From Geomonas sp. Red32 (GTDB lineage Bacteria > Desulfobacterota > Desulfuromonadia > Geobacterales > Geobacteraceae), in the NCBI RefSeq assembly GCF_023652955.1, contig NZ_JAKLOY010000001.1, positions 248,001-312,000 of the forward strand: 64,000 nt of DNA, given 5' to 3'. The translations under genes were made by a program, and so were the position numbers. Under the pieces are notes generated by a model, which worked only from the letters and a program-made list of their open reading frames with translations, was not told the origin of the DNA and searched no databases. Positions 25,651-36,472 of the stretch are shown piece by piece. The first letter of the stretch is position 1; the number at the start of each line of letters is the position of its first letter.

Positions 25651-26808
25651 CTAGTCGACCGACTTCCTGAGGAAGGTCGGGATGTCGTACTGGTCCTCGT
25701 CGTCCATCAGGAAGGCGTTGCGCTGGGAACGGATCTGGGTGTCGCGCTGATGCTTCTCGCGGATGAAGGTCGGGATCTCGCGGTCGACCTCCCGCTGCTT
25801 GGCCACGGCGGAGACGTTCTTCAGCTCGTGACGCCCCTTCTCGAGGTCGAAACGGTCGCCGAAGCCGGTGGCGATGGCGGTGATCTTGATGGTCTCGCCG
25901 AGGCTTTCGTCGATGACCAGACCGATGATGATGTTGGCGTCCTCGTGGACCTTCTCGTGGATGATCTTGCTGGCGGCGTCGAACTCGTCCATGGTCATGG
26001 AGGCGGAGCCGGAGATGTTGACCAGCACGCCCTTGGCGCCGGAGATGTCGATGTCCTCGAGCAGCGGGCTGGAGATGGCGCGCACGGCGGCGTCGATGGC
26101 GCGGTTCTCGCCGTTGCCGAGACCGATACCCATCATGGCCATGCCGCGTTCGCTCATGATCGACTTCACGTCGGCGAAGTCGACGTTGATCAGGCCGGAC
26201 TGGGTGATCAGGTCGGAGATGCCCTGGACCGCCTGACGGAGTACGTCGTCGGAGGGTTTGAAGGCGTCGAGGATGGACATGGACTTCCCGGCCAGGCCGA
26301 GCAGACGGTCGTTGGGGATGACGATCAGGGAGTCGACGTGCTTCTTGAGCTCCTTGATACCGTCCTCACCCTTGGTCAGACGCTGACGCCCCTCGCGGGT
26401 GAACGGCTTGGTCACCACGCCGACGGTCAGGGCACCCTGCTCGCGGGCCACTTCGGCGATGATCGGGGCGGCACCGGTACCGGTACCGCCGCCCATGCCG
26501 GCGGCGATGAAGATCATGTCGGCACCCTTGAGTGCCTCGGTAAGCTTGTCTTTGTCTTCAAGAGCGGCATCGCGCCCGACGTTCGGGTTGGCACCCGCGC
26601 CAAGGCCCTTGGTAAGCTCGGTCCCGATCTGGATTTTTACCTGCGCTTTCGACATCCTGAGTGCCTGGGCGTCGGTGTTGGCGACGATAAAATCGACGCC
26701 GGCGATGCCGACCGCCATCATGGTGTTGACCGCGTTTCCGCCGGATCCACCAACCCCGATTACCTTAATTTTCGCGCTTTGATCGATGCTCTCATCGAAG
26801 TGAAACAT
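25651..26808 (-). CDS. ftsZ: Cell-division GTPase FtsZ
   Basis: 385 residues. The N-terminus has [17 protein letters not shown]; the tubulin signature is [12 protein letters not shown], followed by the T7-loop region [12 protein letters not shown] near residue 210. The conserved C-terminal peptide DIPTFLRK binds FtsA and other anchors. It polymerises into the Z ring at midcell. It is the last gene of the dcw run, 161 bp after ftsA. Confidence 0.97.
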   Translation of the reverse strand: MFHFDESIDQSAKIKVIGVGGSGGNAVNTMMAVGIAGVDFIVANTDAQALRMSKAQVKIQIGTELTKGLGAGANPNVGRDAALEDKDKLTEALKGADMIFIAAGMGGGTGTGAAPIIAEVAREQGALTVGVVTKPFTREGRQRLTKGEDGIKELKKHVDSLIVIPNDRLLGLAGKSMSILDAFKPSDDVLRQAVQGISDLITQSGLINVDFADVKSIMSERGMAMMGIGLGNGENRAIDAAVRAISSPLLEDIDISGAKGVLVNISGSASMTMDEFDAASKIIHEKVHEDANIIIGLVIDESLGETIKITAIATGFGDRFDLEKGRHELKNVSAVAKQREVDREIPTFIREKHQRDTQIRSQRNAFLMDDEDQYDIPTFLRKSVD

Positions 26809-26969
26809 GTCGCCTCCCCCTCCTTTTTCGTGCCCCCCGGCCGAAGTTTAAATTAACCGCCTTTATACTACGTTTTGTTTTTCATTGGAAGCCGAAAATG
26901 CACTGAGAGATAACTTTTCGGCCTCCCGTTTCGCCAGTCATTCCGAGCTAGTGGCCCGGTTGGCGGCTT

Positions 26970-28205
26970 CTAGAAGAACTCGCCAAACCAGTCCTTCATT
27001 CGCCTACTTACCCGGCGGAAGACGGTTTCGTCGCTCTGCTGGGTGGGGAATTCATGTACCCCGACGTTCTTGCTGCCGTACACCACGAGCCCCACGCCGG
27101 TTGCATAGACCGGGGAGTTGACCACGTCCGTCAAACCGCCGATTTTCTGGGGGAGTCCGCGGCGGACCGGGAGGTTGAAAATCTGCTCCGCGAGCTCCGG
27201 CATCCCCTCGAGGATGGTGCTGCCGCCGGTGATGACCACGCCGGAGGCGATCATGTCCTCGAGGCCGCTCTTGACGATCTCGCGGTTGACCAGGGTGAAG
27301 ATCTCCTCGACGCGCGGCTCGAGGATCTCGCACAAGAGCTGGCGGGAAAGGACCCGCGGCTTGCGGCCGCCGACGCTCGGGACCTCGATGGTCTCGTCTT
27401 TGCCGACCATGGTGGAGAGGCAGCAGCCGTACTTCTGCTTGATCCTTTCGGCCTCGGCCATCGGGGTGCGCAGCCCCACCGCGATGTCGTTGGTCAGGTG
27501 GTTCCCGCCAAGCGACAGGACCGAGGTGTGCTTGATGGCGCCGTCCACGAAGATGGCGATGTCGGTGGTGCCGCCGCCGATGTCGACCAGGGCCACGCCG
27601 AGCTCCTTCTCGTCGGCCGAGAGCACCGCCTCGGAGGAGGAGAGCTGCTCGAGGACGATGTCGGCCACCTCGAGGCCGGCCCGGTTGCAGGACTTGACGA
27701 TGTTCTGGGCGCTCGCCACCGCGCCGGTGACGATGTGGACCTTGGCCTCCAGCCGGACGCCGCTCATCCCGAGCGGTTCGCGGATGCCGTCCTGGTCGTC
27801 GATGATGAATTCCTGGGGGAGGATATGGATGACCTCGCGGTCCATCGGGATGGCGATCGCCTTGGCGGCCTCGATGACCCTTTTCACGTCCTCGGGGGAG
27901 ACTTCACGGTTCTTGATGGCGATGACACCCTGGGAATTGAACCCCTTGATGTGCCCTCCCGCGATGCCGGCGTAGACCGACTTGATCTCGCATCCGGCCA
28001 TCAGCTCGGCCTCTTCGACCGCCTTCTTGATGGCCGACACCGTGCTCTCGATGTTGATGACCACCCCTTTGCGGAGCCCCTTGGAGGGGCTGGTGCCGAT
28101 GCCGACGATGTCGAGACCGTCTTCGGTCAGGTTGCCCACGATGGCGCAAATCTTGGTGGTGCCGATGTCGAGTCCTACGATCAGGTTGTCTCTTCTGCCG
28201 GACAT
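26970..28205 (-). CDS. ftsA: Cell-division protein FtsA (actin-like Z-ring anchor)
   Basis: 411 residues. Actin/Hsp70-fold motifs are present: VGLDIGTTKICAIVG at the start, ALVDIGGGTTDIAIF near residue 205 and ASGVVITGGSTILEGMPELA near 315. The C-terminal VSRRMKDWFGEFF is the amphipathic membrane-targeting helix. It tethers FtsZ filaments to the membrane. It is preceded by ftsQ with a 9-bp gap. Confidence 0.96.
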   Translation of the reverse strand: MSGRRDNLIVGLDIGTTKICAIVGNLTEDGLDIVGIGTSPSKGLRKGVVINIESTVSAIKKAVEEAELMAGCEIKSVYAGIAGGHIKGFNSQGVIAIKNREVSPEDVKRVIEAAKAIAIPMDREVIHILPQEFIIDDQDGIREPLGMSGVRLEAKVHIVTGAVASAQNIVKSCNRAGLEVADIVLEQLSSSEAVLSADEKELGVALVDIGGGTTDIAIFVDGAIKHTSVLSLGGNHLTNDIAVGLRTPMAEAERIKQKYGCCLSTMVGKDETIEVPSVGGRKPRVLSRQLLCEILEPRVEEIFTLVNREIVKSGLEDMIASGVVITGGSTILEGMPELAEQIFNLPVRRGLPQKIGGLTDVVNSPVYATGVGLVVYGSKNVGVHEFPTQQSDETVFRRVSRRMKDWFGEFF

Positions 28206-28214
28206 AACTCCCCC

Positions 28215-29042
28215 CTATACCTTTTTAACTATTATTTTGTCTGTGTAATCCAGATCGATGTAGTCGAGCGCCTGCATCTGGGGCTTCAGGTTCGCGTAGA
28301 TGGTGGAGAAGCGGGCCAGCTTCTCGTCGAAGTCCCCTTTGCCCAGCTTGATGGGAATTCCCCCCGCCATGGTGAAGAGGGTGAACCCGTACCCCTTGTC
28401 GTAGTGGATCTCGGAAACGTCCTCCATCCCGAAGCCTTTCCCCTTTCTCAGGGTGTCGACCAGCTTGAGGGCGCTCGCGAACGCCTCGTGGCTTCCGGAG
28501 GGATCCTTCTCGAGATCCTCCTCGGCGACGCCGGTGATCAGCGGGTAATCGAGGCGGTCCCCCTCCGCCAGCTGCTTGAAAAGGTTACCCTTGGCATCCA
28601 GGTAATAGAGGCAGCCGACGTTGGCCACCGCAGCGGCGGAGCGCTCGGTAAGCGCGATGGAGATGGTGTGGGGGAAGTAGCGGCGGACCTGGACCCTCTC
28701 GATCCACGGGTTCTTGGAGAGCCGCTCCACGACCCCTTTGAGCCTGACCGCGAGCATGGAATCTCCCGGCTTGATCCCGGCCATGGCGACGACCTCGTCG
28801 CGGGAGAGTTTCTTGGTCGGCGAGACCTCGATGGTTTCCAGCCGGAAGGGGGTGATGCGCGAGACCGTCCGGTAGGCTTTCACCCCTCCGAAACCGAGCA
28901 GGCCGCAGATGGCCACGGCGCCGATCCCCCTGGAAAGCCAGGTGATGATCGGGCGCCAGTTGACCGGCTTGCGCTGCTTGGGCGCCTTCTTCACCCGGTT
29001 GTGGGCTACTTGGCGCGGCTTTTTTGTATGCAGATCACGCAT
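28215..29042 (-). CDS. ftsQ: Cell-division protein FtsQ (DivIB)
   Basis: 275 residues. A basic cytoplasmic N-terminus (about 30 residues), one membrane span (IGAVAICGLLGFGGVKAY), then a POTRA domain (IEVSPTKKLSRDEVVAMAGI, NPWIERVQVRRYFPHTISIA) and the FtsQ beta domain. It is part of the FtsQLB complex that activates septal peptidoglycan synthesis. The gap of about 180 bp upstream to ddl has no gene and may hold a promoter for ftsQAZ. The ribosome site is weak. Confidence 0.92.
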   Translation of the reverse strand: MRDLHTKKPRQVAHNRVKKAPKQRKPVNWRPIITWLSRGIGAVAICGLLGFGGVKAYRTVSRITPFRLETIEVSPTKKLSRDEVVAMAGIKPGDSMLAVRLKGVVERLSKNPWIERVQVRRYFPHTISIALTERSAAAVANVGCLYYLDAKGNLFKQLAEGDRLDYPLITGVAEEDLEKDPSGSHEAFASALKLVDTLRKGKGFGMEDVSEIHYDKGYGFTLFTMAGGIPIKLGKGDFDEKLARFSTIYANLKPQMQALDYIDLDYTDKIIVKKV

Positions 29043-29222
29043 CCGGACACCGTTCGAGGTTAACGATCAATACAGTTCAATGACTTCATTCAAAGCGGCT
29101 TTTGCCGCATAAAAACCAATCCGGTTTCCCGCTTGTTCCCCAGAGAGTGGGACCAGAGACCGGCCCCCGGGCCGACCCCCTCGGCCCTGCCTCCCTGGGG
29201 AGGCGGAAGGAGAAGCAAGGGG

Positions 29223-30140
29223 TTAGATTTTCAGCGAGGCCGACAGGACGATCTTCTCGACCAAATACTGAAAACTTATACCGGCCCCGCCGGCGATCTC
29301 CGGCAGCAGGCTCAGGTCGGTCATACCCGGCAGGGTGTTGACCTCAAGGATGTAGCAGTCGCCGCTCTCGGTGACCAGGAAGTCGCCCCTGCTGTAGCAG
29401 TCGCAGGCGAGGCAGGCGTGGGCCTTTTCTCCGGCCCTCAGTACCTTCTCGTAGGTCGCCTCGGGGAGCCGGGCGGGGAGAATGTGCTCGGCCATCCCGG
29501 CGGTGTACTTGGCCTCGAAATCGTAGAACTCCCGCTTGGGAACGATCTCGATGGCCCCCAGAGCCCTCCCGTCCAGGATCCCCACCTGGACCTCGCGCCC
29601 GGCGATGAACGTCTCGACCAGGATCTCGGAGTCGTACTTGAATGCCTCCTCGAGGGCGGCCGCCATCTGGGAGAGCTCCTTCACGATGCTGACCCCGACC
29701 GAGGAGCCTTCCTGGGAGGGTTTCACCACCACCGGGAGCGGGAAGCTCAGGTTGAGCGGCTCGCCCCGCCGGAGCACCTGGTACGGTGCGACGGAAAGCC
29801 CGGCTGCGGAGAAGACGGTCTTGGAGAAGATCTTGTTGATGGCGAGGGCGCTGGCCAGCACGCCGGAACCGGTGTAGGGAATGCCCATCAGCTCGAGGAG
29901 CCCCTGGACGGAGCCGTCCTCGCCGAAGCGGCCATGGAGGGCTATGAAGGCTATCTCGATCCCCTCGGCGGCCACCCGGCCCGCCAGGTCGCGGCCGACG
30001 TCGATGCCGACCGCACGGTACCCGAGCGAGTTCAGGGCCCTGAGCACCGCCTGCCCGCTCGAAAGCGAGACCTCGCGCTCGGCGGAAAGCCCACCCATCA
30101 ATACACCGATCTTCTTATGTTTCATATCCTCGACGGTCAT
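29223..30140 (-). CDS. ddl: D-alanine--D-alanine ligase
   Basis: 305 residues from ATG 30140 (AAAGGG upstream); a further ATG at 30125 is possible, and the open frame extends to 30293 only because it crosses a palindromic repeat. ATP-grasp features: [45 protein letters not shown]-like [17 protein letters not shown] and the metal site [14 protein letters not shown]. It makes the D-Ala-D-Ala dipeptide for MurF. Confidence 0.94.
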   Translation of the reverse strand: MTVEDMKHKKIGVLMGGLSAEREVSLSSGQAVLRALNSLGYRAVGIDVGRDLAGRVAAEGIEIAFIALHGRFGEDGSVQGLLELMGIPYTGSGVLASALAINKIFSKTVFSAAGLSVAPYQVLRRGEPLNLSFPLPVVVKPSQEGSSVGVSIVKELSQMAAALEEAFKYDSEILVETFIAGREVQVGILDGRALGAIEIVPKREFYDFEAKYTAGMAEHILPARLPEATYEKVLRAGEKAHACLACDCYSRGDFLVTESGDCYILEVNTLPGMTDLSLLPEIAGGAGISFQYLVEKIVLSASLKI

Positions 30141-30184
30141 CGTCAGGCCCTTTCCCCTTTCACATTCATGGTCAAACTCGTTAT

Positions 30185-30305
30185 CTGCCCCTTCATGGCA
30201 TCCCCCTCCCCTTGAGGGAGGGGCAGGGGGGTGGGGGAAGTTGCCACATCGTGCCGAAGCCGACCTCCCCCCCACCCTACCCCTCCCCCTCAAGGGGGGA
30301 GGGAA
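30185..30305. repeat. Family-B G/C-rich inverted repeat between murB and ddl
   Basis: CCCCTCCCCTTGAGGGAGGG and, about 80 bp on, CCCTCCCCCTCAAGGGGGGA flank a GTGGGGGAAG / CTCCCCCCCAC pair. Similar blocks occur at 39.02-39.12, 32.75-32.80, 51.02-51.06 and 4.55 kb. Confidence 0.7.
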
Positions 30306-30329
30306 CTGGATGCGGAGGAATTGCCTTGG

Positions 30330-31232
30330 CTATCCTTCCCCGATAATGCGTACTTCCTCTTCCAGATCCACCCCCGACTGCTCCTTGACCCTCACCTTCA
30401 CCAGGGCCGCCAGGGCCAGGAGATCGGCAGCCTTGGCGCCGCCGCGGTTCACGAGGAAGTTCGTGTGAACCTCGGAGACCTGGGCCCCTCCCACCGTGGT
30501 ACCTCTAAGCCCCGCCTGCTCGATCAGCCGCCAGGCCTGGGTCCCCGGGGGATTCTTGAAGAAGGAACCGGCACTCGGGAAGCCGACCCGCTGCGACTTG
30601 CCCCGGATGTGGAGGTAGGAGGACATGGTTTCCTCGATCACCCTCCGTTCGGCCGGCTCCATCCTGAGCTTGGCGCCTACCACGATCTCCCGCGGGTCCA
30701 GCTTCAGGTAACGGTAGCCGAACTCCAGCTCACCAGCCTTCCTGACCTTGAGCTCCCCTTCGAGGAGGGTGGTCAGCGTCTCCACCCGCTGCAGGGTCTC
30801 CCATCCGTGCGCCCCGGCGTTCATGGCTACCGCCCCGCCGAAGGTGCCGGGGATGCCGCAGAGGAATTCCACCCCGGAGAGGCAGTGCTCGGCGGCGATC
30901 CGGCAGAGCATGGCGTTGAAGACCCCGGCCTCCACTTCGAGCCGGGCTCCCGGCATCGGTTTCACCGCGTCGAGCGCCTTGAGAGAGATCACGCATCCCC
31001 TGATACCGCCGTCGCGGACCAGCAGGTTGAACCCGGCACCCACCACCGTGTAGGGGATGGACGCCTCTTCCATCTTGGCCACCGCCCACCTGAGATCGGG
31101 AAGATCGGCCGGCTCGATGTAGAGATCGGCGGGGCCGCCGACCCGCAGGCCGGTATGCTGCGCCATCGGCTCATCCCAGCGGACCTCGCCGCGGAACTCG
31201 GCCGCGATGGCTTTGAGCTGTTCGCGCAGCAC
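30330..31232 (-). CDS. murB: UDP-N-acetylenolpyruvoylglucosamine reductase
   Basis: 300 residues. FAD-binding motifs VGGPADLYIEPADLPDLRWA and VVGAGFNLLVRDGGIRGCVI, the GIPGTFGGAVAMNAGAHGWE region, and catalytic residues in RVGFPSAGSFFKNPPG (Ser) and ISEVHTNF-like VSEVHTNFLVN identify MurB. It reduces the enolpyruvyl group to make UDP-MurNAc. Only 5 bp separate it from murC. Confidence 0.96.
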   Translation of the reverse strand: MLREQLKAIAAEFRGEVRWDEPMAQHTGLRVGGPADLYIEPADLPDLRWAVAKMEEASIPYTVVGAGFNLLVRDGGIRGCVISLKALDAVKPMPGARLEVEAGVFNAMLCRIAAEHCLSGVEFLCGIPGTFGGAVAMNAGAHGWETLQRVETLTTLLEGELKVRKAGELEFGYRYLKLDPREIVVGAKLRMEPAERRVIEETMSSYLHIRGKSQRVGFPSAGSFFKNPPGTQAWRLIEQAGLRGTTVGGAQVSEVHTNFLVNRGGAKAADLLALAALVKVRVKEQSGVDLEEEVRIIGEG

Positions 31233-31237
31233 CAGGC

Positions 31238-32623
31238 CTATCCCTCGGCGCCGCCGGAGAGCCGCTTCAGCATGGTCTCCCCTACCTGCCAGACGTTACC
31301 GGCCCCAAGCGTCAGCAGGATGTCGCCCGGCTGCAGCATCTGCTCCAGGTGGTCGCAGAGCTGGTCGCGGTCGGAGATCCAGGAGACCTCGCGGTGACCG
31401 TGACGGCGGACTCTTCCGGCCAGGTTTTCGGCGTTGACCCCCTCGATCGGCGCCTCGCCGGCCGGGTAGATGTCGGTCAGGATCAGCACGTCGGCGTCGT
31501 GGAAGGCCTTCACGAACTCCTCGAAGAGCTCCTTGGTCCTCGTGTAACGATGCGGCTGGAAGACCACCACCAGCCGGCGCTCGCTCCATCCCGACTTGGC
31601 GGCGGCCAGGGTGGCGCGGATCTCGGTCGGGTGGTGACCGTAATCGTCCACCACCATGATGCCGTTGACCTCCCCCTTGAGGTGGAAGCGGCGCCCGACG
31701 CCGCCGAAGGACGCGAACCCTTCCCGGATCACGTCGAACGGGATGTCCAGCTCGCGGGCGACCGCGATGGAGGCCAGCGCATTGAGGACGTTGTGGGCTC
31801 CCGGCATGTGGAAGGTGATCTCGCCGAGCCGCACACCCTTGTGGTGGGCGACGAAGCTCGTGGTGAAACCGGAGAGTTTAACGTCGGTGGCGCGGTAATC
31901 GGCCTGGGCGGAGAGCCCGTAGCTCGTGAAGCGCTTCTTGACCCGCGGGAGGATGTCCGCCACGTTGCCGTTGTCCAGGCAGAGGACCGCCAGCCCGTAG
32001 AAGGGGATCTTGTTGATGAACTCGACGAAGGTGTCCTTGATCTCGTCGATCCCGCTGTAGAAGTCGAGGTGGTCGGCGTCGATGTTGGTCACGATGGCAA
32101 TGGTCGGGGAAAGGAGGAGGAAGGAGCCGTCCGACTCGTCCGCCTCGGCGACCAGGAACTGCCCCTGCCCGAGCCGCGCGTTGGTCCCGAGCGAATTGAG
32201 CCGCCCGCCGATCACGATGGTCGGATCGATCCCCCCCTTGGAAAGGAGGGTAGCCACCAGGGAGGTGGTGGTGGTCTTACCGTGGGTGCCGGCGACCGCG
32301 ATCCCGTACTTCATCCGCATCAGTTCGGCCAGCATCTCGGCGCGGGGGATGACCGGGATCAGCTTCTCGTGGGCCTCGATCACCTCGGGGTTGTCGTCAT
32401 GGACGGCGCTGGAGATGACCACCACGTCGACGTTGGCGACGTTTTCGCGGGTGTGCCCGTAGAAGATCTCGCCCCCCAGCCCGGCCAGGCGCTCGGTGAT
32501 CTCGGAGGAGCGGAGGTCGGAACCGGAGACCTTGTAGCCGAGGTTCAAAAGGACCTCGGCGATGCCGCTCATCCCGATCCCGCCGATCCCCACAAAATGT
32601 ATTTTTTCGATTTTTCCGTACAC
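31238..32623 (-). CDS. murC: UDP-N-acetylmuramate--L-alanine ligase
   Basis: 461 residues from GTG 32623 (AAAGGATATTCC upstream), where the product begins with the conserved [20 protein letters not shown]. The frame remains open to 32701, but those 26 residues ([10 protein letters not shown]) are the translation of a dispersed palindrome and should not be annotated. Walker motif [17 protein letters not shown] and ADESDGSF mark the Mur ligase core; [13 protein letters not shown] lies in the C-terminal domain. It adds the first L-Ala of the stem peptide. Confidence 0.95.
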   Translation of the reverse strand: MYGKIEKIHFVGIGGIGMSGIAEVLLNLGYKVSGSDLRSSEITERLAGLGGEIFYGHTRENVANVDVVVISSAVHDDNPEVIEAHEKLIPVIPRAEMLAELMRMKYGIAVAGTHGKTTTTSLVATLLSKGGIDPTIVIGGRLNSLGTNARLGQGQFLVAEADESDGSFLLLSPTIAIVTNIDADHLDFYSGIDEIKDTFVEFINKIPFYGLAVLCLDNGNVADILPRVKKRFTSYGLSAQADYRATDVKLSGFTTSFVAHHKGVRLGEITFHMPGAHNVLNALASIAVARELDIPFDVIREGFASFGGVGRRFHLKGEVNGIMVVDDYGHHPTEIRATLAAAKSGWSERRLVVVFQPHRYTRTKELFEEFVKAFHDADVLILTDIYPAGEAPIEGVNAENLAGRVRRHGHREVSWISDRDQLCDHLEQMLQPGDILLTLGAGNVWQVGETMLKRLSGGAEG

Positions 32624-32662
32624 GGAATATCCTTTCGTTTGCTCGTCTTTGCCCCGCAGCAG

Positions 32663-32795
32663 GTCCCCCCCTTTGCGAAGGGGGGACAGGGGGGATTTCA
32701 CTATCCTCTACCAACTCTTCAAGCTGCCCGCCTTTTCCTACCGGCCGGCTTCCCCCACCCTCTCGCCCCCTCCCTCCGGGGGAGGGGGAAGGAGG
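32663..32795. repeat. Family-A and family-B palindromes between murC and murG
   Basis: 32663-32700 contains a CCCCCCTTTGCGAAGGGGGG core with the AATCCCCCCTGTC-type flank (family A). 32745-32795 contains CCCCCTCCCTCCGGGGGAGG (family B). This gap interrupts the otherwise tightly packed dcw genes. Confidence 0.7.
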
Positions 32796-32800
32796 GCAGG

Positions 32801-33898
32801 TTACTTCATCCGCTTCGCCAGGTTCACCTTCTCCATCATGGCAGCCACGATGGCCTGGGCGGCGTCCAGCTGGGCCAGCGAGCGGGCGTTACGCTCCACC
32901 TCGGCGAGCCCCTCCGGGTTCCCCATGTGGGAGACGATCTCCTTGGCCAGCACCTCGCCGGAGAGGTCTTCCTCCAGGATCATGAAGCCTGCGCCCCGGT
33001 TGATGAGCGACTCGGCATTCTTTCTCTGGTGGTCGTCCGCCGCGTGGGGGAACGGTATGAAGATGCAGGCCTTGCCGCAGGCGGTGACCTCGGCGATGGT
33101 GGTTGCCCCCGCCCGGCAGATTACCAGGTCCGCGGCGCCGTAGGCGGCCGACATGTCGTCGATGAAGGGGAGCACCTCGGCCTGGAAACCGGCCGCCTGG
33201 TACCCCGCCCGCACCTCCTCGACATCCTTTTGCCCGGTCTGGTGGACGATCTTCAGCCGCTCCTTCATCCCCGCCAGAAACGGCAGCGAGTCGATCAGGG
33301 TGGTGTTGATCCGGTGCGCCCCGGCGCTCCCGCCGAAGACCAGCAGGCTGAAGTGGTCCCCCTCGGCCGGGATCCGCTCGTGGAAGCTCCAGAGGATCTC
33401 CTTGCGGATCGGGTTGCCGGTCAAAAGCGTGCTCCCCTCGGGGAAGAAGGCCGCCGATTCCGGCATCGAGATGTAGATACCGTCGGCGATCCGCCCGAGC
33501 ACCTTGTTGGTGATCCCCGGGAAGGCGTTCTGCTCGTGAATGAAACGGGGGATCCCCATCCCGCGGGCAGCCAGCACAAGCGGAGCCGAGGCATAGCCGC
33601 CGACGCCGAGCACGAGATCCGGACGGAACTCCTTCAGGATCTTGCGCGACTGCGCGTACCCGAAGAGAAGGCGTCCCGCGCTCAAGAGCTTCCTGGTGGT
33701 ACCGAGCCCCTTCATCCCGCTGGCGCTGATGGTGGCGAGCGTGTACCCAAGCTTGGGAAGCATGCGCGCCTCGATGCCGTGGTTGGTCCCCACGAAGAGG
33801 ACCTCGTTCTCCGGCGCCCGGGCCAGGAACTCCTCGGCCACCGCGATCCCCGGGAACAGATGCCCGCCGGTCCCTCCTCCCGCTACGATCAGTCTCAT
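32801..33898 (-). CDS. murG: Lipid II synthase MurG (GlcNAc transferase)
   Basis: 365 residues. GT-B fold motifs: [20 protein letters not shown] at the start, GGYASAPLVLAA near 100, LLVFGGSAGAHRIN near 185, and CRAGATTIAEVTACGKACIF with PFPHAADDHQRKNAE near 260-285. It transfers GlcNAc to lipid I at the inner membrane face. Its start overlaps the ftsW stop by 4 bp. Confidence 0.96.
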   Translation of the reverse strand: MRLIVAGGGTGGHLFPGIAVAEEFLARAPENEVLFVGTNHGIEARMLPKLGYTLATISASGMKGLGTTRKLLSAGRLLFGYAQSRKILKEFRPDLVLGVGGYASAPLVLAARGMGIPRFIHEQNAFPGITNKVLGRIADGIYISMPESAAFFPEGSTLLTGNPIRKEILWSFHERIPAEGDHFSLLVFGGSAGAHRINTTLIDSLPFLAGMKERLKIVHQTGQKDVEEVRAGYQAAGFQAEVLPFIDDMSAAYGAADLVICRAGATTIAEVTACGKACIFIPFPHAADDHQRKNAESLINRGAGFMILEEDLSGEVLAKEIVSHMGNPEGLAEVERNARSLAQLDAAQAIVAAMMEKVNLAKRMK

Positions 33899-34998
33899 GC
33901 CTGCCCCCTCATGCTGGTTGATACGTTAAGGAGGATGCCGATCGCGCAGAGCGAGATGATGAGCGAGCTTCCGCCGTAGCTTAGGAAGGGGAGCGCCAGA
34001 CCTTTGGTCGGGAGCATCCCGGTAACCACCGCCATGTTGATGAAGGCCTCCAGGCCGATCAGGATGGCGATCCCGAAGGCCAGGAAGCGCCCGAAGTTAT
34101 CCTCGGCCGCGATGGCGACCCGGATCGAGCGCTGTACCAGCAACAGAAACATCGAGGCGATGACGATCACCCCGATGAAGCCCAGCTCCTCGCCGCAGAC
34201 CGAGAGTATGAAGTCCGTGTGCGCCTCGGGAAGGTAGAAAAGCTTCTGCTTCCCTTCGCCCAGCCCCTGCCCGAAGATCCCTCCGGTTCCCAGGGCCAGC
34301 CAGGACTGGATGATCTGGAACCCGGTGTCGGTCGGATCGTTCCAGGGATTCATGAAGGCAGTGATCCTCCGCATCCGGTAGGCCTCGGTGAAGACCAGGT
34401 AGCAGATCCCCGGCAGGGCCACGAGCCCCATCCCGAGGATGTACTGGAGGCGGGTCCCGGCGGCGAAGAGCATCACGATGGCCACCGTCGCCATGGTCAT
34501 GGCGGCCCCCATGTCGTGCTGCTTCAAGAGGACCGCGATGAAGATCCCCAGGATCAGGAGGTACGGGAAGAACCCGGAGGCGAACTGGCGTAGCTTCTCC
34601 TGCCGCTTGTCGAGCGAGTAGGCCATGTAGATGATGAGCGCCACCTTGGCGAGCTCGGAGGGCTGGAAGTTGAAGCCCGGGAGCCTGATCCAGCGCGAGG
34701 CACCTTTGGCGGCGCCGCCGATGCCGGGGACGAAGACCAAAAGGAGCAGGAAGAAGCAGCCGAAGAAAAGGGGCACCGCCCACTTCTTCCAGACGTGGTA
34801 GTCGATGTGCATGATCACGCCCATGGCGGTGAAGCCGACCGCGGCGTAGATGGACTGGCGCTTTAAGAAGTAGAAACCGTCGTGGTACTTCTTGGCCGCC
34901 ATCACCGAGGAGGCGGAGTAGACCATGACGACCCCGAAGCAGGTGAGGATCACCACCATCATCAGCACAATGATGTCGTAACCCTCCAGACGCTTCAC
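33895..34998 (-). CDS. ftsW: SEDS-family septal glycosyltransferase FtsW
   Basis: 367 residues with about ten membrane spans. SEDS landmarks include [60 protein letters not shown] and the C-terminal [15 protein letters not shown]. It polymerises lipid II at the septum with FtsI. It overlaps murG and murD by 4 bp each, so the three genes are translationally coupled. Confidence 0.95.
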   Translation of the reverse strand: MKRLEGYDIIVLMMVVILTCFGVVMVYSASSVMAAKKYHDGFYFLKRQSIYAAVGFTAMGVIMHIDYHVWKKWAVPLFFGCFFLLLLVFVPGIGGAAKGASRWIRLPGFNFQPSELAKVALIIYMAYSLDKRQEKLRQFASGFFPYLLILGIFIAVLLKQHDMGAAMTMATVAIVMLFAAGTRLQYILGMGLVALPGICYLVFTEAYRMRRITAFMNPWNDPTDTGFQIIQSWLALGTGGIFGQGLGEGKQKLFYLPEAHTDFILSVCGEELGFIGVIVIASMFLLLVQRSIRVAIAAEDNFGRFLAFGIAILIGLEAFINMAVVTGMLPTKGLALPFLSYGGSSLIISLCAIGILLNVSTSMRGQA

Positions 34999-36359
34999 GC
35001 ATCCTCCTTCTTGGGTGCCAGAGCGCGGACCGCGGCCTTGAAGCAGTTGGCGCGCTCCAGGTAGTCCTTGAACATGTCGAAGCTTGAGCAGGCGGGGGAG
35101 AAGAGCACCACGCCGCCGGGCTTGGTGAGCTTATGGGAGAGCTCGACCGCCTCCTCGAGGGTGGCGGCGAAACGGGTGTCGGTCAGGGAGCCGAGCGCCC
35201 CGCTCATCCTTTCCTTGGCCTCCCCGATCAGGATGAGGTGGCTCACCCGCTCTTTGACGAGCGGTGCGAGCGGCTCGTAGGAGCCCCCCTTGTCCTTGCC
35301 GCCGGCGATCAGGGTGATCCCTTTTGGGAAGCTCTCCAGCGACTTCACGACGCTCCCGACGTTGGTCCCCTTGCTGTCCTCGTAGTAGCCGACGCCGTCG
35401 ACGGTGGTCACCAGCTCCATCCGGTGCGGGAGCCCCTTGAAGGTCTTGACCGCCTGGTAGGCGCAGTCGCCGTCGCAGCGCATGAGGAGCGTGGAGGCGA
35501 GGCTCGCCATGATGTTGTCGAGGTTGTGGACCCCTTTCAAGAGGAGCCCCTCGGTCCCGAAGGAGAGCGATTTCCCGTTATGGTTGAAGGTGATGAAGCC
35601 GTCGCGGCAGCTGATCCCTTCTTCGAGCTCCTGCTCGCGGCTCATCGGGAAGATGCGGGCCTTGAGCTTACCGGCGCAGGCGGCCACCAGCGGGTCGTCG
35701 ATGTTGAGGACCGCGTAGTCGCTCTCCGTCTGGTTCTCGAAGATCCGAAGCTTCGCGTCGATGTACTCCTGGTAGCTGTGGTAGCGGTCCAGGTGGTCCT
35801 CGGTGATGTTGAGGAGCACGGCCACGTCGGGGCGTAAACTCTCGATCCCCTCCAGTTGGAAGGAGGAGAGCTCGACCACCACCCGCTCAACCTCCTGGCC
35901 GCTGGTGACCAGGTCGATGAGCGGGTCGCCGATGTTGCCGCCGACGTAGGTCTCGAAGCCGCAGGCGCGGAAGATCTCGCCGGTCAGGGTGGTCGTGGTG
36001 GTCTTGCCGTTGGTGCCGGTGATGGCGACCATGGGGGCCTTGATGAACCAGGAGGCGAGCTCCACCTCGCTCACCACCCGGCGCTTCTGCGAGCGGGCCA
36101 TCTGGAGGGGCTTGATATCCATGGGGACGCCGGGGCTCACCACGATCAGGTCGGCCATCAGGAAGGAGTGCGGGACGTGGCGGCCGAGCTCCAGGTTGAG
36201 CTCAAGGTCCTCCAGTTCCGCCAGCACGCCGGCCAGCGCATCGTAATCGCGCATGTCGGTCACCGTGACCCGCGCCCCCTTTTCGGCCAGGAAACGGGTG
36301 ACGGCGACGCCGGTGCGCGCCAGGCCGACTACCAGTATGTTCTTACCTGCGAGTTCCAT
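34995..36359 (-). CDS. murD: UDP-N-acetylmuramoylalanine--D-glutamate ligase
   Basis: 454 residues from ATG 36359 (AAAGGC upstream); 28 further open codons to 36443 look non-native. The N-terminal Rossmann motif [17 protein letters not shown], Walker motif [35 protein letters not shown] and the C-terminal [16 protein letters not shown] and [18 protein letters not shown] are all typical. It adds D-Glu to UDP-MurNAc-L-Ala. Confidence 0.95.
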   Translation of the reverse strand: MELAGKNILVVGLARTGVAVTRFLAEKGARVTVTDMRDYDALAGVLAELEDLELNLELGRHVPHSFLMADLIVVSPGVPMDIKPLQMARSQKRRVVSEVELASWFIKAPMVAITGTNGKTTTTTLTGEIFRACGFETYVGGNIGDPLIDLVTSGQEVERVVVELSSFQLEGIESLRPDVAVLLNITEDHLDRYHSYQEYIDAKLRIFENQTESDYAVLNIDDPLVAACAGKLKARIFPMSREQELEEGISCRDGFITFNHNGKSLSFGTEGLLLKGVHNLDNIMASLASTLLMRCDGDCAYQAVKTFKGLPHRMELVTTVDGVGYYEDSKGTNVGSVVKSLESFPKGITLIAGGKDKGGSYEPLAPLVKERVSHLILIGEAKERMSGALGSLTDTRFAATLEEAVELSHKLTKPGGVVLFSPACSSFDMFKDYLERANCFKAAVRALAPKKEDA

Positions 36360-36472
36360 CGTTGCCTTTCTTGCTGCTTTGCGGATTCTGAAACGGACCC
36401 GCCATGATACCCGAAAATGCCAGCCCTTTGCGTGAAAATTCACTCAGATTCAAACATTTATCGGCTATTCAT

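Noticed and set aside
32624..32701. N-terminal extension of murC
   Set aside because: The added residues are the translation of a family-A palindrome, and the GTG at 32623 has both a ribosome site and the conserved protein start.
31349..33979. 876-codon plus-strand frame opposite murC and murG
   Set aside because: Shadow frame rich in Gly, Asp, Val and His, as expected from the complement of GC-rich genes; the minus strand has clear Mur motifs.
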